A stretch of DNA of 64,000 bases from Streptomyces camelliae (GTDB lineage: Bacteria > Actinomycetota > Actinomycetes > Streptomycetales > Streptomycetaceae), in assembly GCF_027625935.1 (NCBI RefSeq), contig NZ_CP115300.1, positions 7,874,001 to 7,938,000 on the forward strand, read 5' to 3'. Position 1 is the first letter of the stretch. Every line of letters begins with the position of its first letter. Below, piece by piece: positions 1 to 8,411 of the stretch. The notes under the pieces were generated by a model, which ran no database searches, was not told where the DNA came from, and was given only the letters and a program-made list of their open reading frames with translations. Both the position numbers and the translations under genes were made by a program.

Positions 1-1
1 C

Positions 2-283
2 GGCGCGACGACCATCGGTACGGACAACCGGTTGCGTACGGTGCTGACCCTGGGCGACCGCGCGTCGGTGACGGAGCGGCGGGGCGGCCGGCGCACCGCG
101 TGGTCCCGGCTCGACGACACCTACAACGGTGACGCGGCGTACACGATCAACGTCCCGCGTGACCAGCGGCATGCGGTCGGGACCTCCAGTGAGCGCTACC
201 GCCTGGACGGCTCCGACGGCTGCTACGACCGGTCGTTGGCCACGGCTCAGGGGGTGCTGACGGAGGATCGCGAGGGCTGTTGA
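2..283 (+). CDS. C-terminal end of an unidentified protein (cut by window edge)
   Basis: An open frame enters from the left edge and stops at 283, giving 93 residues. Codon use is typical GC-rich coding. The tail contains a DDTYNGDAAYTINVPRDQ segment and two Cys residues near the end (GCYD and the final EGC), but no domain I recognise. The composition is hydrophilic with no membrane segment, which would fit the C-terminus of a secreted or cytoplasmic enzyme. It lies 166 bases before the symporter gene on the same strand, with no visible coupling. Confidence 0.55.
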   Translation, partial: GATTIGTDNRLRTVLTLGDRASVTERRGGRRTAWSRLDDTYNGDAAYTINVPRDQRHAVGTSSERYRLDGSDGCYDRSLATAQGVLTEDREGC

Positions 284-449
284 GCGTGGCGCTGGGGGAT
301 GCGCCACCGGCGGCGTGATTTACACGGCTGTGACACGGGCGTCTCAGAAGGGATCAACGACACCTCCAGAGTGATCGGCACGGAAGCCGCTTTCCGTATC
401 GCAGAAGTCCCGCTCGGCTTCCGCAAGTCGACATCCCCTAGGAGTGCCC

Positions 450-1826
450 GTGCCGCAGTCCGTACCGTCCCTGCCGCGACGCGTCGCACGCATACTGCGT
501 ACCTCCCTCTTCGCGCAGGTCGCCTGCGCGCTCGTGCTCGGCATCGTCGTCGGGAGGCTGTGGCCCGGCGTGGCCACGGATCTCAAGCCGCTCGGTGACG
601 GTTTCACCCGTCTCATCAAGACGATCATCTCCCCGCTGGTGTTCTGCGTTGTCGTCGTGGGCATCGCCAAGGCCGGTGACCTCAAGGCCTTCGGCCGGAT
701 CGGGCTCAAGGCCCTGATCTGGTTCGAGGTCGCGAGTACGGCGGCGCTGATCATCGGGCTGATCGCTGCCAACGTCGTCCAGCCCGGCTCGGGAATGCAC
801 GTCGACCCGTCCGCGCTGAGCGCCAAGGCGGTCGACGCGAAGACGGGCGGCGGATCACTGCCCTCGACGACCGAGTTCATCGTGAATGCGCTGCCCACCA
901 GTTTCATCGGCGCCTTCGCCGAGAACTCCCTGCTCCAAGTGCTCATCCTGGCCTGCCTGGTGGGCGCCGCGCTGCTGCACCTCGGGCACACCAAGGTGCC
1001 GCAGGTGTTGCCCGCCGTCGAGCAGGCCCAGGAGATCATCTTCGCGATCGTCGGCTTCGTCATGCGACTGGCGCCGATCGCGGTGTTCGGCGCGATGGCC
1101 GTCCTGATCGGCCAGTACGGGCTCGGCGTGATCGAGACGTACGCCAAGCTGATCGTCCTGTGCTATGCGGCCGCGGCGCTGTTCATCGTGCTGCTCGCCG
1201 TCGCCCTGCGCATGGTCACCGGGCTCAGCCTGTGGAAGTTCCTGCGCTACATCCGTGAGGAGATGCTGCTCGCGCTCGGCACCGCCTCCACCGAGTCCGT
1301 CATGCCACGGGTGATGCACAAGCTCCGCAAGGCCGGCGCTCGCGACGACGCCGTGGGTCTGGTGCTGCCCACCGGCTACTCCTTCAACCTCGACGGCGCC
1401 TCGCTCTACCTCTCCATCGGCACCCTCTTCATCGCGCAGGCGGTGGGTGTCGACCTCAGCCCCGGCCAGCAGCTCACCGTCGTCCTCGTGCTCATGCTGA
1501 CCAGCAAGGGGATGGCGGGCGTGCCCGGTTCCGCCTTCCTCGCGCTGTCCGCGACCGCGACCTCGCTGGGCGTCATCCCCGCCGGAGCGGTCGCCCTGCT
1601 GCTCGGCGTCGACCGGATCATGGACTCCATGAGGGTCACCACCAACCTGCTCGGCAACTGCGTCGCCGTCTTCGCGGTCTCCCGCTGGGAGGGCGCGCTG
1701 GACACCGTGCGGGCGAAGAAGGTGCTGGACGGGGAGATCGCCTTCGTGCCGGAGGAGAGGCAGGAGGCCGGGGGCGCGACGACGGTACGGCCGGCTGTGA
1801 AGGAAGCCGCTCCCGAGGCCGGCTGA
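450..1826 (+). CDS. dctA: Dicarboxylate/cation symporter (DAACS family, DctA-like)
   Basis: A 458-residue membrane protein that should import C4-dicarboxylates with Na+ or H+. About eight hydrophobic segments are visible. Family hallmarks are present: the serine/threonine-rich LALGTASTESVMP re-entrant loop near residues 273-285, PTGYSFNLDGASLYLS around 305-320 and the MTSKGMAGVPGSAFLAL stretch around 350-365, followed by VDRIMDSMRVTTNLLGN. A GTG at 444 is in frame, but GTG 450 is preferred because AGGAG at 440-444 sits at a proper distance from 450 and overlaps 444. The charged C-terminal tail is ordinary for the family. It is monocistronic, ending in a strong hairpin. Substrate is inferred from the family only. 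Confidence 0.9.
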   Translation: MPQSVPSLPRRVARILRTSLFAQVACALVLGIVVGRLWPGVATDLKPLGDGFTRLIKTIISPLVFCVVVVGIAKAGDLKAFGRIGLKALIWFEVASTAALIIGLIAANVVQPGSGMHVDPSALSAKAVDAKTGGGSLPSTTEFIVNALPTSFIGAFAENSLLQVLILACLVGAALLHLGHTKVPQVLPAVEQAQEIIFAIVGFVMRLAPIAVFGAMAVLIGQYGLGVIETYAKLIVLCYAAAALFIVLLAVALRMVTGLSLWKFLRYIREEMLLALGTASTESVMPRVMHKLRKAGARDDAVGLVLPTGYSFNLDGASLYLSIGTLFIAQAVGVDLSPGQQLTVVLVLMLTSKGMAGVPGSAFLALSATATSLGVIPAGAVALLLGVDRIMDSMRVTTNLLGNCVAVFAVSRWEGALDTVRAKKVLDGEIAFVPEERQEAGGATTVRPAVKEAAPEAG

Positions 1827-1845
1827 CACCGCCTCCATCGGGTGC

Positions 1846-1885
1846 GCGCGGCCCCCTCTGCCTGCTCGGCGGAGCGGGGCCGCGC
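1846..1885. terminator. Bidirectional hairpin between dctA-like and marR-like genes
   Basis: Perfect 10-base inverted repeat GCGCGGCCCC (1846-1855) / GGGGCCGCGC (1876-1885) with a 20-base loop, located in the short gap between two convergent stop codons. It has no T-run, which is usual for GC-rich actinobacterial terminators. Confidence 0.65.
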
Positions 1886-1890
1886 CGCGG

Positions 1891-2340
1891 TCAGCAGGTC
1901 TTCGCCGTGTCCCCGTCGATCAGCGTGTCCAGCAGGACGCCCAGCACCTCGCGCTCCTTCTCGGTCAGCGGAGCGAGCATCTCCTCGGCCGCCGACCGGC
2001 GGGCGCCGCGCAGCTCGCGCAGGGTCGCGCGCCCCTCGTCGGTCAGCTCGATCCGGGTCACGCGGCGGTTCGCCGGATCCGCCGCCCGCCGCACCTTCCC
2101 GCTCGCCTCCAGGCCGTCGACCAGCGTCGTCACCGCGCGCGGCACCACCTCCAGGCGCTCGGCCAGGTCGGCCATGCGCGGGGGAGAGGGATAGTGCGCG
2201 AGGGTGCGCAGCAGCCGGGACTGGGCCGGGGTGATGCCCAGGTCGCGCTGTTCCAGATGGCGCTTCTGGATGCGGTGCACCCGGCGGGTGAGCCGCAGCA
2301 ACTGCTCGGCGAGCAGGCCGTCGGAATCTGGGGTGCTCAT
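1891..2340 (-). CDS. MarR-family transcriptional regulator
   Basis: 149 residues with the winged-helix layout of MarR proteins: N-terminal dimer helices, a recognition region GITPAQSRLLRTLAHYPSPPRMADLAERLEV (split helix-turn-helix, about residues 35-66), and the wing PANRRVTRIELTDEGRATL (about 87-105) with the conserved D-x-R-type motif. It is divergent from the ABC exporter gene at 2455 with about 115 bases between them, so it most likely represses that transporter and is relieved by a small-molecule ligand. The partner and ligand are inferred from arrangement only. Confidence 0.9.
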   Translation of the reverse strand: MSTPDSDGLLAEQLLRLTRRVHRIQKRHLEQRDLGITPAQSRLLRTLAHYPSPPRMADLAERLEVVPRAVTTLVDGLEASGKVRRAADPANRRVTRIELTDEGRATLRELRGARRSAAEEMLAPLTEKEREVLGVLLDTLIDGDTAKTC

Positions 2341-2364
2341 GCGGGAACAATATCAGGATGCCGT

Positions 2365-2389
2365 TCATTGTGAATATAGGTAACAATGA
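2365..2389. promoter_or_regulatory. Inverted repeat, candidate MarR operator
   Basis: TCATTGT (2365-2371) and ACAATGA (2383-2389) form a perfect 7-base inverted repeat with an 11-base AT-rich spacer in the intergenic region between the divergent MarR gene and ABC exporter gene. Size and position suit a MarR dimer site overlapping one or both promoters. It is also the most AT-rich stretch nearby. Confidence 0.5.
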
Positions 2390-2454
2390 GCTACGATCCG
2401 TCAGTCATCGTCGGCCGACCCCTGGCCGGCGCCCGTTCACCTCCGTAGGAGCCC

Positions 2455-4263
2455 ATGCATCCCGACCGTGAAACGTCCTGGACCCCGCCTGCCGATGCCA
2501 AGGAACATCCCCGGCAGGTGCGCCGCATCCTGAAGCTCTTCCGCCCCTACCGCGGGCGGCTCGCGATCGTCGGCCTGCTCGTCGGCGCCTCTTCGCTGGT
2601 CTCGGTGGCCACGCCGTTCCTGCTGAAGGAGACCCTCGATGTCGCGATCCCCCAGGGCCGCACGGGCCTGCTGAGTCTGCTCGCGCTCGGCATGATCCTC
2701 AGCGCGGTCCTCTCCAGCGTCTTCGGCGTCCTGCAGACGCTGATCTCGACCACCGTCGGTCAGCGCGTCATGCACGACCTGCGCACCGCCGTCTACGGCC
2801 GGCTGCAGCGCATGTCGCTCGCCTTCTTCACCCGCACCCGCACCGGCGAGGTGCAGTCCCGCATAGCCAACGACATCGGCGGCATGCAGGCCACCGTCAC
2901 CTCCACGGCCACCTCCTTGGTCTCCAACGCCACCAGCGTGGTCGCCACGATCGTCGCGATGATCGCCCTCGACTGGCGGCTCACGATCGTCTCGCTGCTC
3001 CTGCTGCCGGTGTTCGTGTGGATCAGCCGCCGCGTGGGCAACGAACGCAAGAAGATCACCACGCAGCGGCAGAAGCAGATGGCCGCGATGGCCGCCACGG
3101 TCACCGAGTCGCTCTCGGTCAGCGGCATCCTGCTCGGTCGCACCATGGGCCGCTCGGACTCGCTGACCGCGTCCTTCGTCGATGAGTCGGAGCGCCTGGT
3201 CGACCTTGAGGTGCGGTCGAACATGGCGGGGCGCTGGCGCATGGCCGTGATCACGATCGTCATGGCCGCGATGCCCGCCGTCATCTACTGGACCGCGGGT
3301 CTCGCCCTGCAGTTCGGCGGCCCGAAGGTCTCCCTCGGCACCATCGTCGCCTTCGTCTCGCTCCAGCAGGGCCTGTTCCGCCCGGCCGTGAGCCTGCTCG
3401 CGACCGGCGTCCAGATCCAGACCTCCCTCGCGCTCTTCCAGCGCATCTTCGAGTACCTCGACCTGCCGATCGACATCACCGAGCGCGAGCGGCCCATTCG
3501 GCTCGACCAGATCAAGGGTGAAGTCCGGCTGGAGGGCGTCGAGTTCCGCTACGACCAGGACGACAAGGCCCGCCCCGTCCTCGACGGCATAGACATCACC
3601 GTGCCGGCGGGCGGCAGCCTGGCCGTCGTGGGCCCGACCGGCGCCGGCAAGTCCACGCTCGGCTATCTGGTGCCCCGGCTCTACGACGTCACCGGCGGCC
3701 GGGTCACGCTGGACGGCATCGACGTCCGTGACCTCGACTTCGACACCCTCGCCCGCGCGGTCGGCGTCGTCTCGCAGGAGACGTACCTCTTCCACGCCAC
3801 CGTCGCCGACAACCTCCGTTTCGCCAAGCCGGATGCCACCGACGAGGAGCTGCACGCGGCGGCCGAAGCGGCGCAGATACACGACCACATAGCCGCGCTG
3901 CCCGAGGGCTACGACACGGTTGTCGGCGAACGCGGTCACCGCTTCTCCGGCGGCGAGAAGCAGCGGCTCGCGATAGCCCGCACCATCCTGCGCGATCCGC
4001 CGGTCCTCATCCTCGACGAGGCGACCAGCGCGCTCGACACCCGTACGGAGGCCGCGGTCCAGGAGGCCATCGACGCCCTGTCGGCCGACCGGACGACGAT
4101 CACCATCGCGCACCGTCTGTCCACGATCCGCGGTGCCGACCAGATCGTGGTGCTGGACTCCGGCCGGGTCGCCGAACGCGGCTCGCACGAGGAGCTGCTG
4201 GAGCAGGACGGGCGGTACGCGGCCCTGGTGCGCCGGGACGCGCAACTGGAGCCGACAAACTGA
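2455..4263 (+). CDS. ABC exporter, fused permease and ATPase (multidrug type)
   Basis: A 602-residue half-transporter that would work as a dimer in the membrane. Residues about 30-310 are a six-helix exporter domain with the FFTRTRTGEVQSRIANDIGG coupling-helix segment. Residues about 350-595 form the nucleotide-binding domain: Walker A GPTGAGKST near 395, Q-loop VSQETYLF, signature FSGGEKQRLAIARTIL near 498, Walker B VLILDEATSALD, and the H-loop in TITIAHRLSTI. GGAG lies just ahead of ATG 2455. It is divergent from the MarR gene, so expression is probably drug- or ligand-inducible. Substrate cannot be read from sequence. Confidence 0.93.
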   Translation: MHPDRETSWTPPADAKEHPRQVRRILKLFRPYRGRLAIVGLLVGASSLVSVATPFLLKETLDVAIPQGRTGLLSLLALGMILSAVLSSVFGVLQTLISTTVGQRVMHDLRTAVYGRLQRMSLAFFTRTRTGEVQSRIANDIGGMQATVTSTATSLVSNATSVVATIVAMIALDWRLTIVSLLLLPVFVWISRRVGNERKKITTQRQKQMAAMAATVTESLSVSGILLGRTMGRSDSLTASFVDESERLVDLEVRSNMAGRWRMAVITIVMAAMPAVIYWTAGLALQFGGPKVSLGTIVAFVSLQQGLFRPAVSLLATGVQIQTSLALFQRIFEYLDLPIDITERERPIRLDQIKGEVRLEGVEFRYDQDDKARPVLDGIDITVPAGGSLAVVGPTGAGKSTLGYLVPRLYDVTGGRVTLDGIDVRDLDFDTLARAVGVVSQETYLFHATVADNLRFAKPDATDEELHAAAEAAQIHDHIAALPEGYDTVVGERGHRFSGGEKQRLAIARTILRDPPVLILDEATSALDTRTEAAVQEAIDALSADRTTITIAHRLSTIRGADQIVVLDSGRVAERGSHEELLEQDGRYAALVRRDAQLEPTN

Positions 4264-4306
4264 ACATATGCCGCAACTAGGGGGTTATGCGTATTAACGT
4301 TCCCGC

Positions 4307-5203
4307 ATGCAGACGAACATTCCGCCACGGAGCACGATCCGGCTGACACGCCGGGGCAGACTCGTCCTCGGCGTGGCCGCCGCCGTCGTGGCCGGTATCG
4401 CCGTGGCGGTGCCGCTGCTGATGCAAGCCGACCGCTCTGCGCAGTCCCGGACCGCCGCGCTGGTCATCCCCGAGGGCTGGCGCGCGAGCCAGGTGTACGA
4501 CGCCATCGACAAGGCCCTCGAACTGCCTCAGGGCAGCACCCGCAACTCCCTGGGAAAAGCGCGCCTGAAGCTGCCGAGCGACGCCCGGGGCAACCCGGAG
4601 GGATACCTCTTCCCGGCGACGTACCCCCTGGGGAAGGGAGCGACCCCCGAGTCCCTGCTGCGCTCCATGGCCGACACGGCCAACAAGAGGTTCAACGCGG
4701 CGCCGATCGCCGCCGGGGCACAGCGCAACGCGATGAACATCTACCAGGCCGTCACCATCGCCAGCATCATCCAGGCCGAGGCCGCGACGAAGGCGGACAT
4801 GGGCAAGGTCGCCCGGGTCGTCTTCAACCGGCTGGAGCACGGGATGCCGTTGCAGATGGACTCCACCATCAACTACGCGCTGAACCGCGACACGGTCCGC
4901 ACCAGTCAGGACGACACCCGCATCGGGAGCCCGTACAACTCCTACCGGCGCATGGGGCTGCCGCCGACACCGATCGACAACCCCGGCGAGGAGGCGATGC
5001 GTGCCGCGCTGAACCCGACGCCGGGCGACTGGCTGTACTTCGTCACGGTCAAGCCGGGCGACACCCGCTTCTCCGCCGACTACAGGACGCACATGCGTAA
5101 CGTGGCGGAGTTCAACGCCCTCCACCCAGGCACAGGTCAGGGGCAGACGTCCGGTCGGAGCCCGGCCCGGTCCTCGGTCCCGGCGCAGCCCTCGGTCCGC
5201 TGA
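4307..5203 (+). CDS. MltG-like endolytic transglycosylase
   Basis: 298 residues with a single N-terminal membrane anchor (about 18-40, LVLGVAAAVVAGIAVAVPLL) and an extracytoplasmic MltG (YceG) domain. Visible family motifs are the VTIASIIQAEA segment with the conserved glutamate, KVARVVFNRLEHGMPLQMDS with TINYAL, and SPYNSYRRMGLPPTPIDNPG near the C-terminus. The family cleaves nascent glycan strands near the membrane. It is shorter than many housekeeping MltG proteins and sits outside the usual ruvX/aroE neighbourhood, so it is probably a secondary paralogue. A poorly conserved tail rich in Ser and Pro ends the protein. Confidence 0.85.
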   Translation: MQTNIPPRSTIRLTRRGRLVLGVAAAVVAGIAVAVPLLMQADRSAQSRTAALVIPEGWRASQVYDAIDKALELPQGSTRNSLGKARLKLPSDARGNPEGYLFPATYPLGKGATPESLLRSMADTANKRFNAAPIAAGAQRNAMNIYQAVTIASIIQAEAATKADMGKVARVVFNRLEHGMPLQMDSTINYALNRDTVRTSQDDTRIGSPYNSYRRMGLPPTPIDNPGEEAMRAALNPTPGDWLYFVTVKPGDTRFSADYRTHMRNVAEFNALHPGTGQGQTSGRSPARSSVPAQPSVR

Positions 5204-5277
5204 GCCGGCGGGACTCACGGGCTCGGCCCGGTTGGCGGCTTTCGCCCGCACGCGGACTCGGAGACGCGATGACCGGT

Positions 5278-6357
5278 TCAGGCGGCGACCGGCTGCTCCT
5301 CGGCCAGCAGCCGCCTGATGTCCCGGACGGCGGCACGTCCGGCACGGTTGGCGCCGATGGTGCTCGCGGAGGGGCCGTAGCCGACGAGATGGACGCGTGC
5401 ATCGGCGACGGCCCGGGTGCCCTCGACGCGGATCCCGCCGCCCGGCTCGCGCAGCCGCAGCGGGGTGAGATGGTCCAGCGCGGGCCGGAACCCGGTGGCC
5501 CACAGGATCACGTCGGCGTCGACGTGGCGCCCGTCGTTCCATGCCACGCCGTCCGGGGTGATCCGGTCGAACATCGGCTCCCGGTCCAGGACCCCGTCCG
5601 CGAGGCCCTGCCGGACGGCGTCGTTGAGGGGCAGCCCGGTGACCGAGACCACACTGCGCGGCGGCAGCCCCTGGCGCACCCGCTCCTCGACCAGCGCGAC
5701 CGCCGCACGGCCCGCCTCCTGGTCGAACGGCCCCTCGCGGAACACCGGAGGCCGCCGGGTGACCCAGGTGGTCGCGGCCGCGTACGGAGCCAGTTCCAGC
5801 AGATGCTGGGTGCCCGAGGCGCCGCCGCCCACGACCACGACCCGCTGCCCGGCGAACTGCTCCGGACCGCTGTACTGCGCGGTGTGCAACTGCCGCCCGC
5901 GGAAGGTCTCCTGGCCGGGGTAGCGCGGCCAGAACGGCCGGTCCCAGGTGCCGGTCGCGTTGATCAGCGCCCGCGTGGACCAGTTGCCGGCGGAGGTCTC
6001 CACGGTCAGTCGGCCGCCGTCACCCTCCCGGACGGCCCGTACGTCGACGGGCCGCCGCACCCGCAGGTCGAAGGCGCGCTCGTACCGGTCGAAGTACTCA
6101 CCGATGACCTCCGCCGACGGCCGCGCCGGATCGGCGCCCGTCAGCTCCATGCCGGGCAGCGCGTGCATCCCGTGCACCTTGCCGTACGTCAGCGAGGCCC
6201 ACCGGAACTGCCAGGCACCGCCCGGTGCGGGGGAGTGGTCGAGCACCACGAAGTCGCGGTCCGGCTCGAAGCCGGTGCGTCGCAGATGGTAGGCGCTGGA
6301 CAGCCCGGCCTGACCAGCGCCGATGACGACTACCTCGACCTCGCGCGATTCGTTCAC
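5278..6357 (-). CDS. FAD/NAD(P)-dependent oxidoreductase, flavin monooxygenase-like
   Basis: 359 residues. The FAD-binding GAGQAG lies at residues 13-18, and a second dinucleotide-binding motif, VVVVGGGASG, lies in the middle, followed by a C-terminal ATGFRPAL motif. This order matches small flavin monooxygenases and YhdA-type oxidoreductases. The start is put at GTG 6357 because homologous proteins begin a few residues before the first Rossmann strand; an upstream in-frame start at 6453 would add a repeat-derived leader. It lies downstream of, and on the same strand as, the sulfonate-type ABC genes, so oxidation of a sulfur compound is a reasonable but unproven role. Confidence 0.82.
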   Translation of the reverse strand: MNESREVEVVVIGAGQAGLSSAYHLRRTGFEPDRDFVVLDHSPAPGGAWQFRWASLTYGKVHGMHALPGMELTGADPARPSAEVIGEYFDRYERAFDLRVRRPVDVRAVREGDGGRLTVETSAGNWSTRALINATGTWDRPFWPRYPGQETFRGRQLHTAQYSGPEQFAGQRVVVVGGGASGTQHLLELAPYAAATTWVTRRPPVFREGPFDQEAGRAAVALVEERVRQGLPPRSVVSVTGLPLNDAVRQGLADGVLDREPMFDRITPDGVAWNDGRHVDADVILWATGFRPALDHLTPLRLREPGGGIRVEGTRAVADARVHLVGYGPSASTIGANRAGRAAVRDIRRLLAEEQPVAA

Positions 6358-6439
6358 GCTTCTACTAACCGGGGGGAGGGGCCGGATCTTCCCGAATGCC
6401 GGGCCCTGACCGGAGCCGGTCCTCAGCCGGAACGGGCCG

Positions 6440-6503
6440 TTGGCCGGGGTCACCCCTTGGCCGGGGTCACCCCTTGGCCGGGGTCACCCCTTGGCCGGGG
6501 TCA
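6440..6503. repeat. 17-bp tandem repeat, 3.8 copies
   Basis: The unit TTGGCCGGGGTCACCCC repeats exactly at 6440, 6457 and 6474, with a partial fourth copy ending in the stop codon of the upstream lipoprotein gene (6501-6503). Each unit contains the palindromic core GGGGTCACCCC and could fold into a short hairpin. It lies between the solute-binding-protein gene and the oxidoreductase gene. Confidence 0.9.
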
Positions 6504-7529
6504 GCCTTTGACCGGTGTGGTCGACGGTGGGAGGGCGTCGTTGAAGCGGGTGTCCACGAAGTCGCCGAAGTCGACCTTGTTCGGGATCAGCTTCAGCTCG
6601 GTGAAGGCGTCGGCGATCTGCTGCTCGGACGCGACGAGCGGCTTGTCGACGGCGACCGCGAAGCGCGTGGAATTGGTTCGCTTCACCGAGTCCAGCGCCA
6701 CGTCGTACGGCAGCCCGGTGTCCTTGGCCCACACCGTGGCCCACTCCTGCTGATGGTCGTGGACCCAGGCGGTCGCCCGCCGCAGCCGGGCCAGATAGTC
6801 CTTGATGGCGGCGGCCTTCTTCGGGTCCTTCAGCGCGGCGGGCGCGGCCACCTGGAAGGTGAGCCCGTTGGTGATGCCCTCGCCGGTGGTCAGCACGCGG
6901 CCCTGCTTGGCACGCAGGATCTGGGAGGTGTACGGGTCCCAGACCGCCCAGGCGTCGACCTTGCCGGAGGTGAACGCGGCCAGCGCGTCGGCCGGCTGGA
7001 GGTACTTCACCTTGACGTCGGCCAGACTGAGTCCGACCGCCCTGAGCGAGGCGATCAGCTGGTAGTGCGCGGAGGAACCCTGTGCGACGGCGACGGACTT
7101 GCCCTTGAGCTGCTTCGGCCCGGTCAACGAGGAGCCGTTGGGCACGAGGATCGCATCGCCCTTGGACGTGCCGTGCCAGGCGGCCACGACCGAGATCTTC
7201 GAACCGGCGCCGGCCGCGAAGACGGGCGGGGTGTTGCCGACACCGCCGATGTCGACGGCCTGCGCGTTGACCGCCTCCAGCAGCGGCGGGCCGGAGGTGA
7301 AGGTGGACCACTTGATCTTGTAGTCCAGATTCTTGAGCTCGCCGGCGGCACGCAGAATGGCCTCCGAACCGCCCTTCTGGTCCCCGACGTCGAGGGTGAC
7401 GGATCCCTGTCCGTCGGTGCCGCTTCCGGTGCTCGCGGACGAGTTCCCGCCGCAGGCGGTGAGCAGGAGCGCGAAGGGGAGGAGAACTGCGGCGGGGAGG
7501 AGGCGTCGTCGCATGACGGTTCCGTTCAT
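6501..7529 (-). CDS. ABC transporter substrate-binding lipoprotein, sulfonate/taurine type
   Basis: 342 residues starting with a lipoprotein signal: Arg-rich N-terminus, hydrophobic core and lipobox LLTAC with the lipidated Cys at 26. An internal Met at residue 6 could also be the start. The mature part has the SsuA/TauA/NMT1 fold signature: a VDIGGVGNTPPVFAAG-like segment, SVAVAQGSSAHYQLIASL and VDAWAVWDPY. It should capture an aliphatic sulfonate or similar oxyanion outside the membrane. The ATPase and permease genes lie upstream on the same strand, about 108 bases away, and a cysteine leader precedes the operon. Confidence 0.9.
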   Translation of the reverse strand: MNGTVMRRRLLPAAVLLPFALLLTACGGNSSASTGSGTDGQGSVTLDVGDQKGGSEAILRAAGELKNLDYKIKWSTFTSGPPLLEAVNAQAVDIGGVGNTPPVFAAGAGSKISVVAAWHGTSKGDAILVPNGSSLTGPKQLKGKSVAVAQGSSAHYQLIASLRAVGLSLADVKVKYLQPADALAAFTSGKVDAWAVWDPYTSQILRAKQGRVLTTGEGITNGLTFQVAAPAALKDPKKAAAIKDYLARLRRATAWVHDHQQEWATVWAKDTGLPYDVALDSVKRTNSTRFAVAVDKPLVASEQQIADAFTELKLIPNKVDFGDFVDTRFNDALPPSTTPVKG

Positions 7530-7637
7530 GTGCGGGAGATTCGAGCGGTACAGGGACTTCGGGACGGGCTTCGGGGGAGAGGCCTCTAGGGCGGAATGCC
7601 GAGGTAGGGATGTCGGGGGGAGTTGGCGGGAGGAAGG

Positions 7638-8411
7638 TCAGGCGGCTTCTGCGGCGGTGTGGACGCCGAGCCGTTCCAGCAGTCCGGTGCGGAGTGCGGC
7701 GAAGCGGGGGTCGGTGATCTCGCGCGGCCGGTCGAGGTCGATGCGCTGCTCGTGGGCGATCCGGCCGCCGTCCATCACCAGGACGCGGTCGGCGAGCAGT
7801 ACCGCCTCCTCGACGTCGTGCGTGACCAGTAGTACGGCGCAGCCGCGCCGCTGCCACAACTCCCCGACGAGGCGCTGGGCCTTGATCCGGGTGAGCGCGT
7901 CGAGGGCGCCGAACGGCTCGTCGAGCAGCAGCAGATCGGGCTCGCGCACCAAGGCCCGGGCGAGGGAGGCACGCTGGGCCTCGCCGCCGGAGAGGGTCCT
8001 CGGCCAGGCGTCGACGCGGTGGTCGAGGCCGACCTCGTCCAACGCCCGCACGGCGACGGAGCGTTCGGGCCTGCCGGGCAGACCGAGCAGAACGTTGCGC
8101 CACACCTTCTTCCAGGGCATGAGCCGGGGCGCCTGGAAGGCCACGGCCCGGCGGCGCGGGACCAGCGCGGTGCCCTCGATGTCCCGGTCGAGGCCCGCGA
8201 GGATGCGCAGCAGCGTCGACTTGCCGCAGCCGCTGCGGCCGAGCAGGGCGACGAACTCGCCCGGCGCGATGTCGAGGTCCAGAGCGTCGATGACCGTACG
8301 GCCGTCGAAGGAGCGGGTCAGCCCCTCGACGTGCACGGCCGCGGACACGGGGGACCCGGGGGACCCGGTGGAACTCGTGGGGCTCACCGGCCGGTGAACG
8401 TCGGTCGCCAT
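7638..8411 (-). CDS. ABC transporter ATP-binding protein, sulfonate type (SsuB/TauB-like)
   Basis: 257 residues from ATG 8411. Walker A is GRSGCGKST, the Q-loop region is AVAFQAPRLMPWKKVWRN, the signature is LSGGEAQRASLARALV, Walker B is LLLLDEPFGALD and the H-loop is LLVTHDVEEAV. The Q-loop and MPWKxVxxN segment are typical of the nitrate/sulfonate/taurine ATPase family. The start lies inside the last 28 bases of the permease gene, indicating translational coupling. It powers uptake with the neighbouring permease and lipoprotein. Confidence 0.92.
   Translation of the reverse strand: MATDVHRPVSPTSSTGSPGSPVSAAVHVEGLTRSFDGRTVIDALDLDIAPGEFVALLGRSGCGKSTLLRILAGLDRDIEGTALVPRRRAVAFQAPRLMPWKKVWRNVLLGLPGRPERSVAVRALDEVGLDHRVDAWPRTLSGGEAQRASLARALVREPDLLLLDEPFGALDALTRIKAQRLVGELWQRRGCAVLLVTHDVEEAVLLADRVLVMDGGRIAHEQRIDLDRPREITDPRFAALRTGLLERLGVHTAAEAA

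Noticed and set aside
2437..4245. 602-codon minus-strand frame opposite the ABC exporter
   Set aside because: Pure mirror of the exporter gene; no start signal and no domain.
6440..6503. CRISPR or attachment-site reading of the 17-bp repeats
   Set aside because: Units are head-to-tail without spacers, and no cas or integrase gene is nearby.
5269..6753. 494-codon plus-strand frame across the flavin oxidoreductase
   Set aside because: The minus strand carries FAD and NAD(P) motifs in good order; the plus frame runs through the 17-bp repeats and shows no domain.
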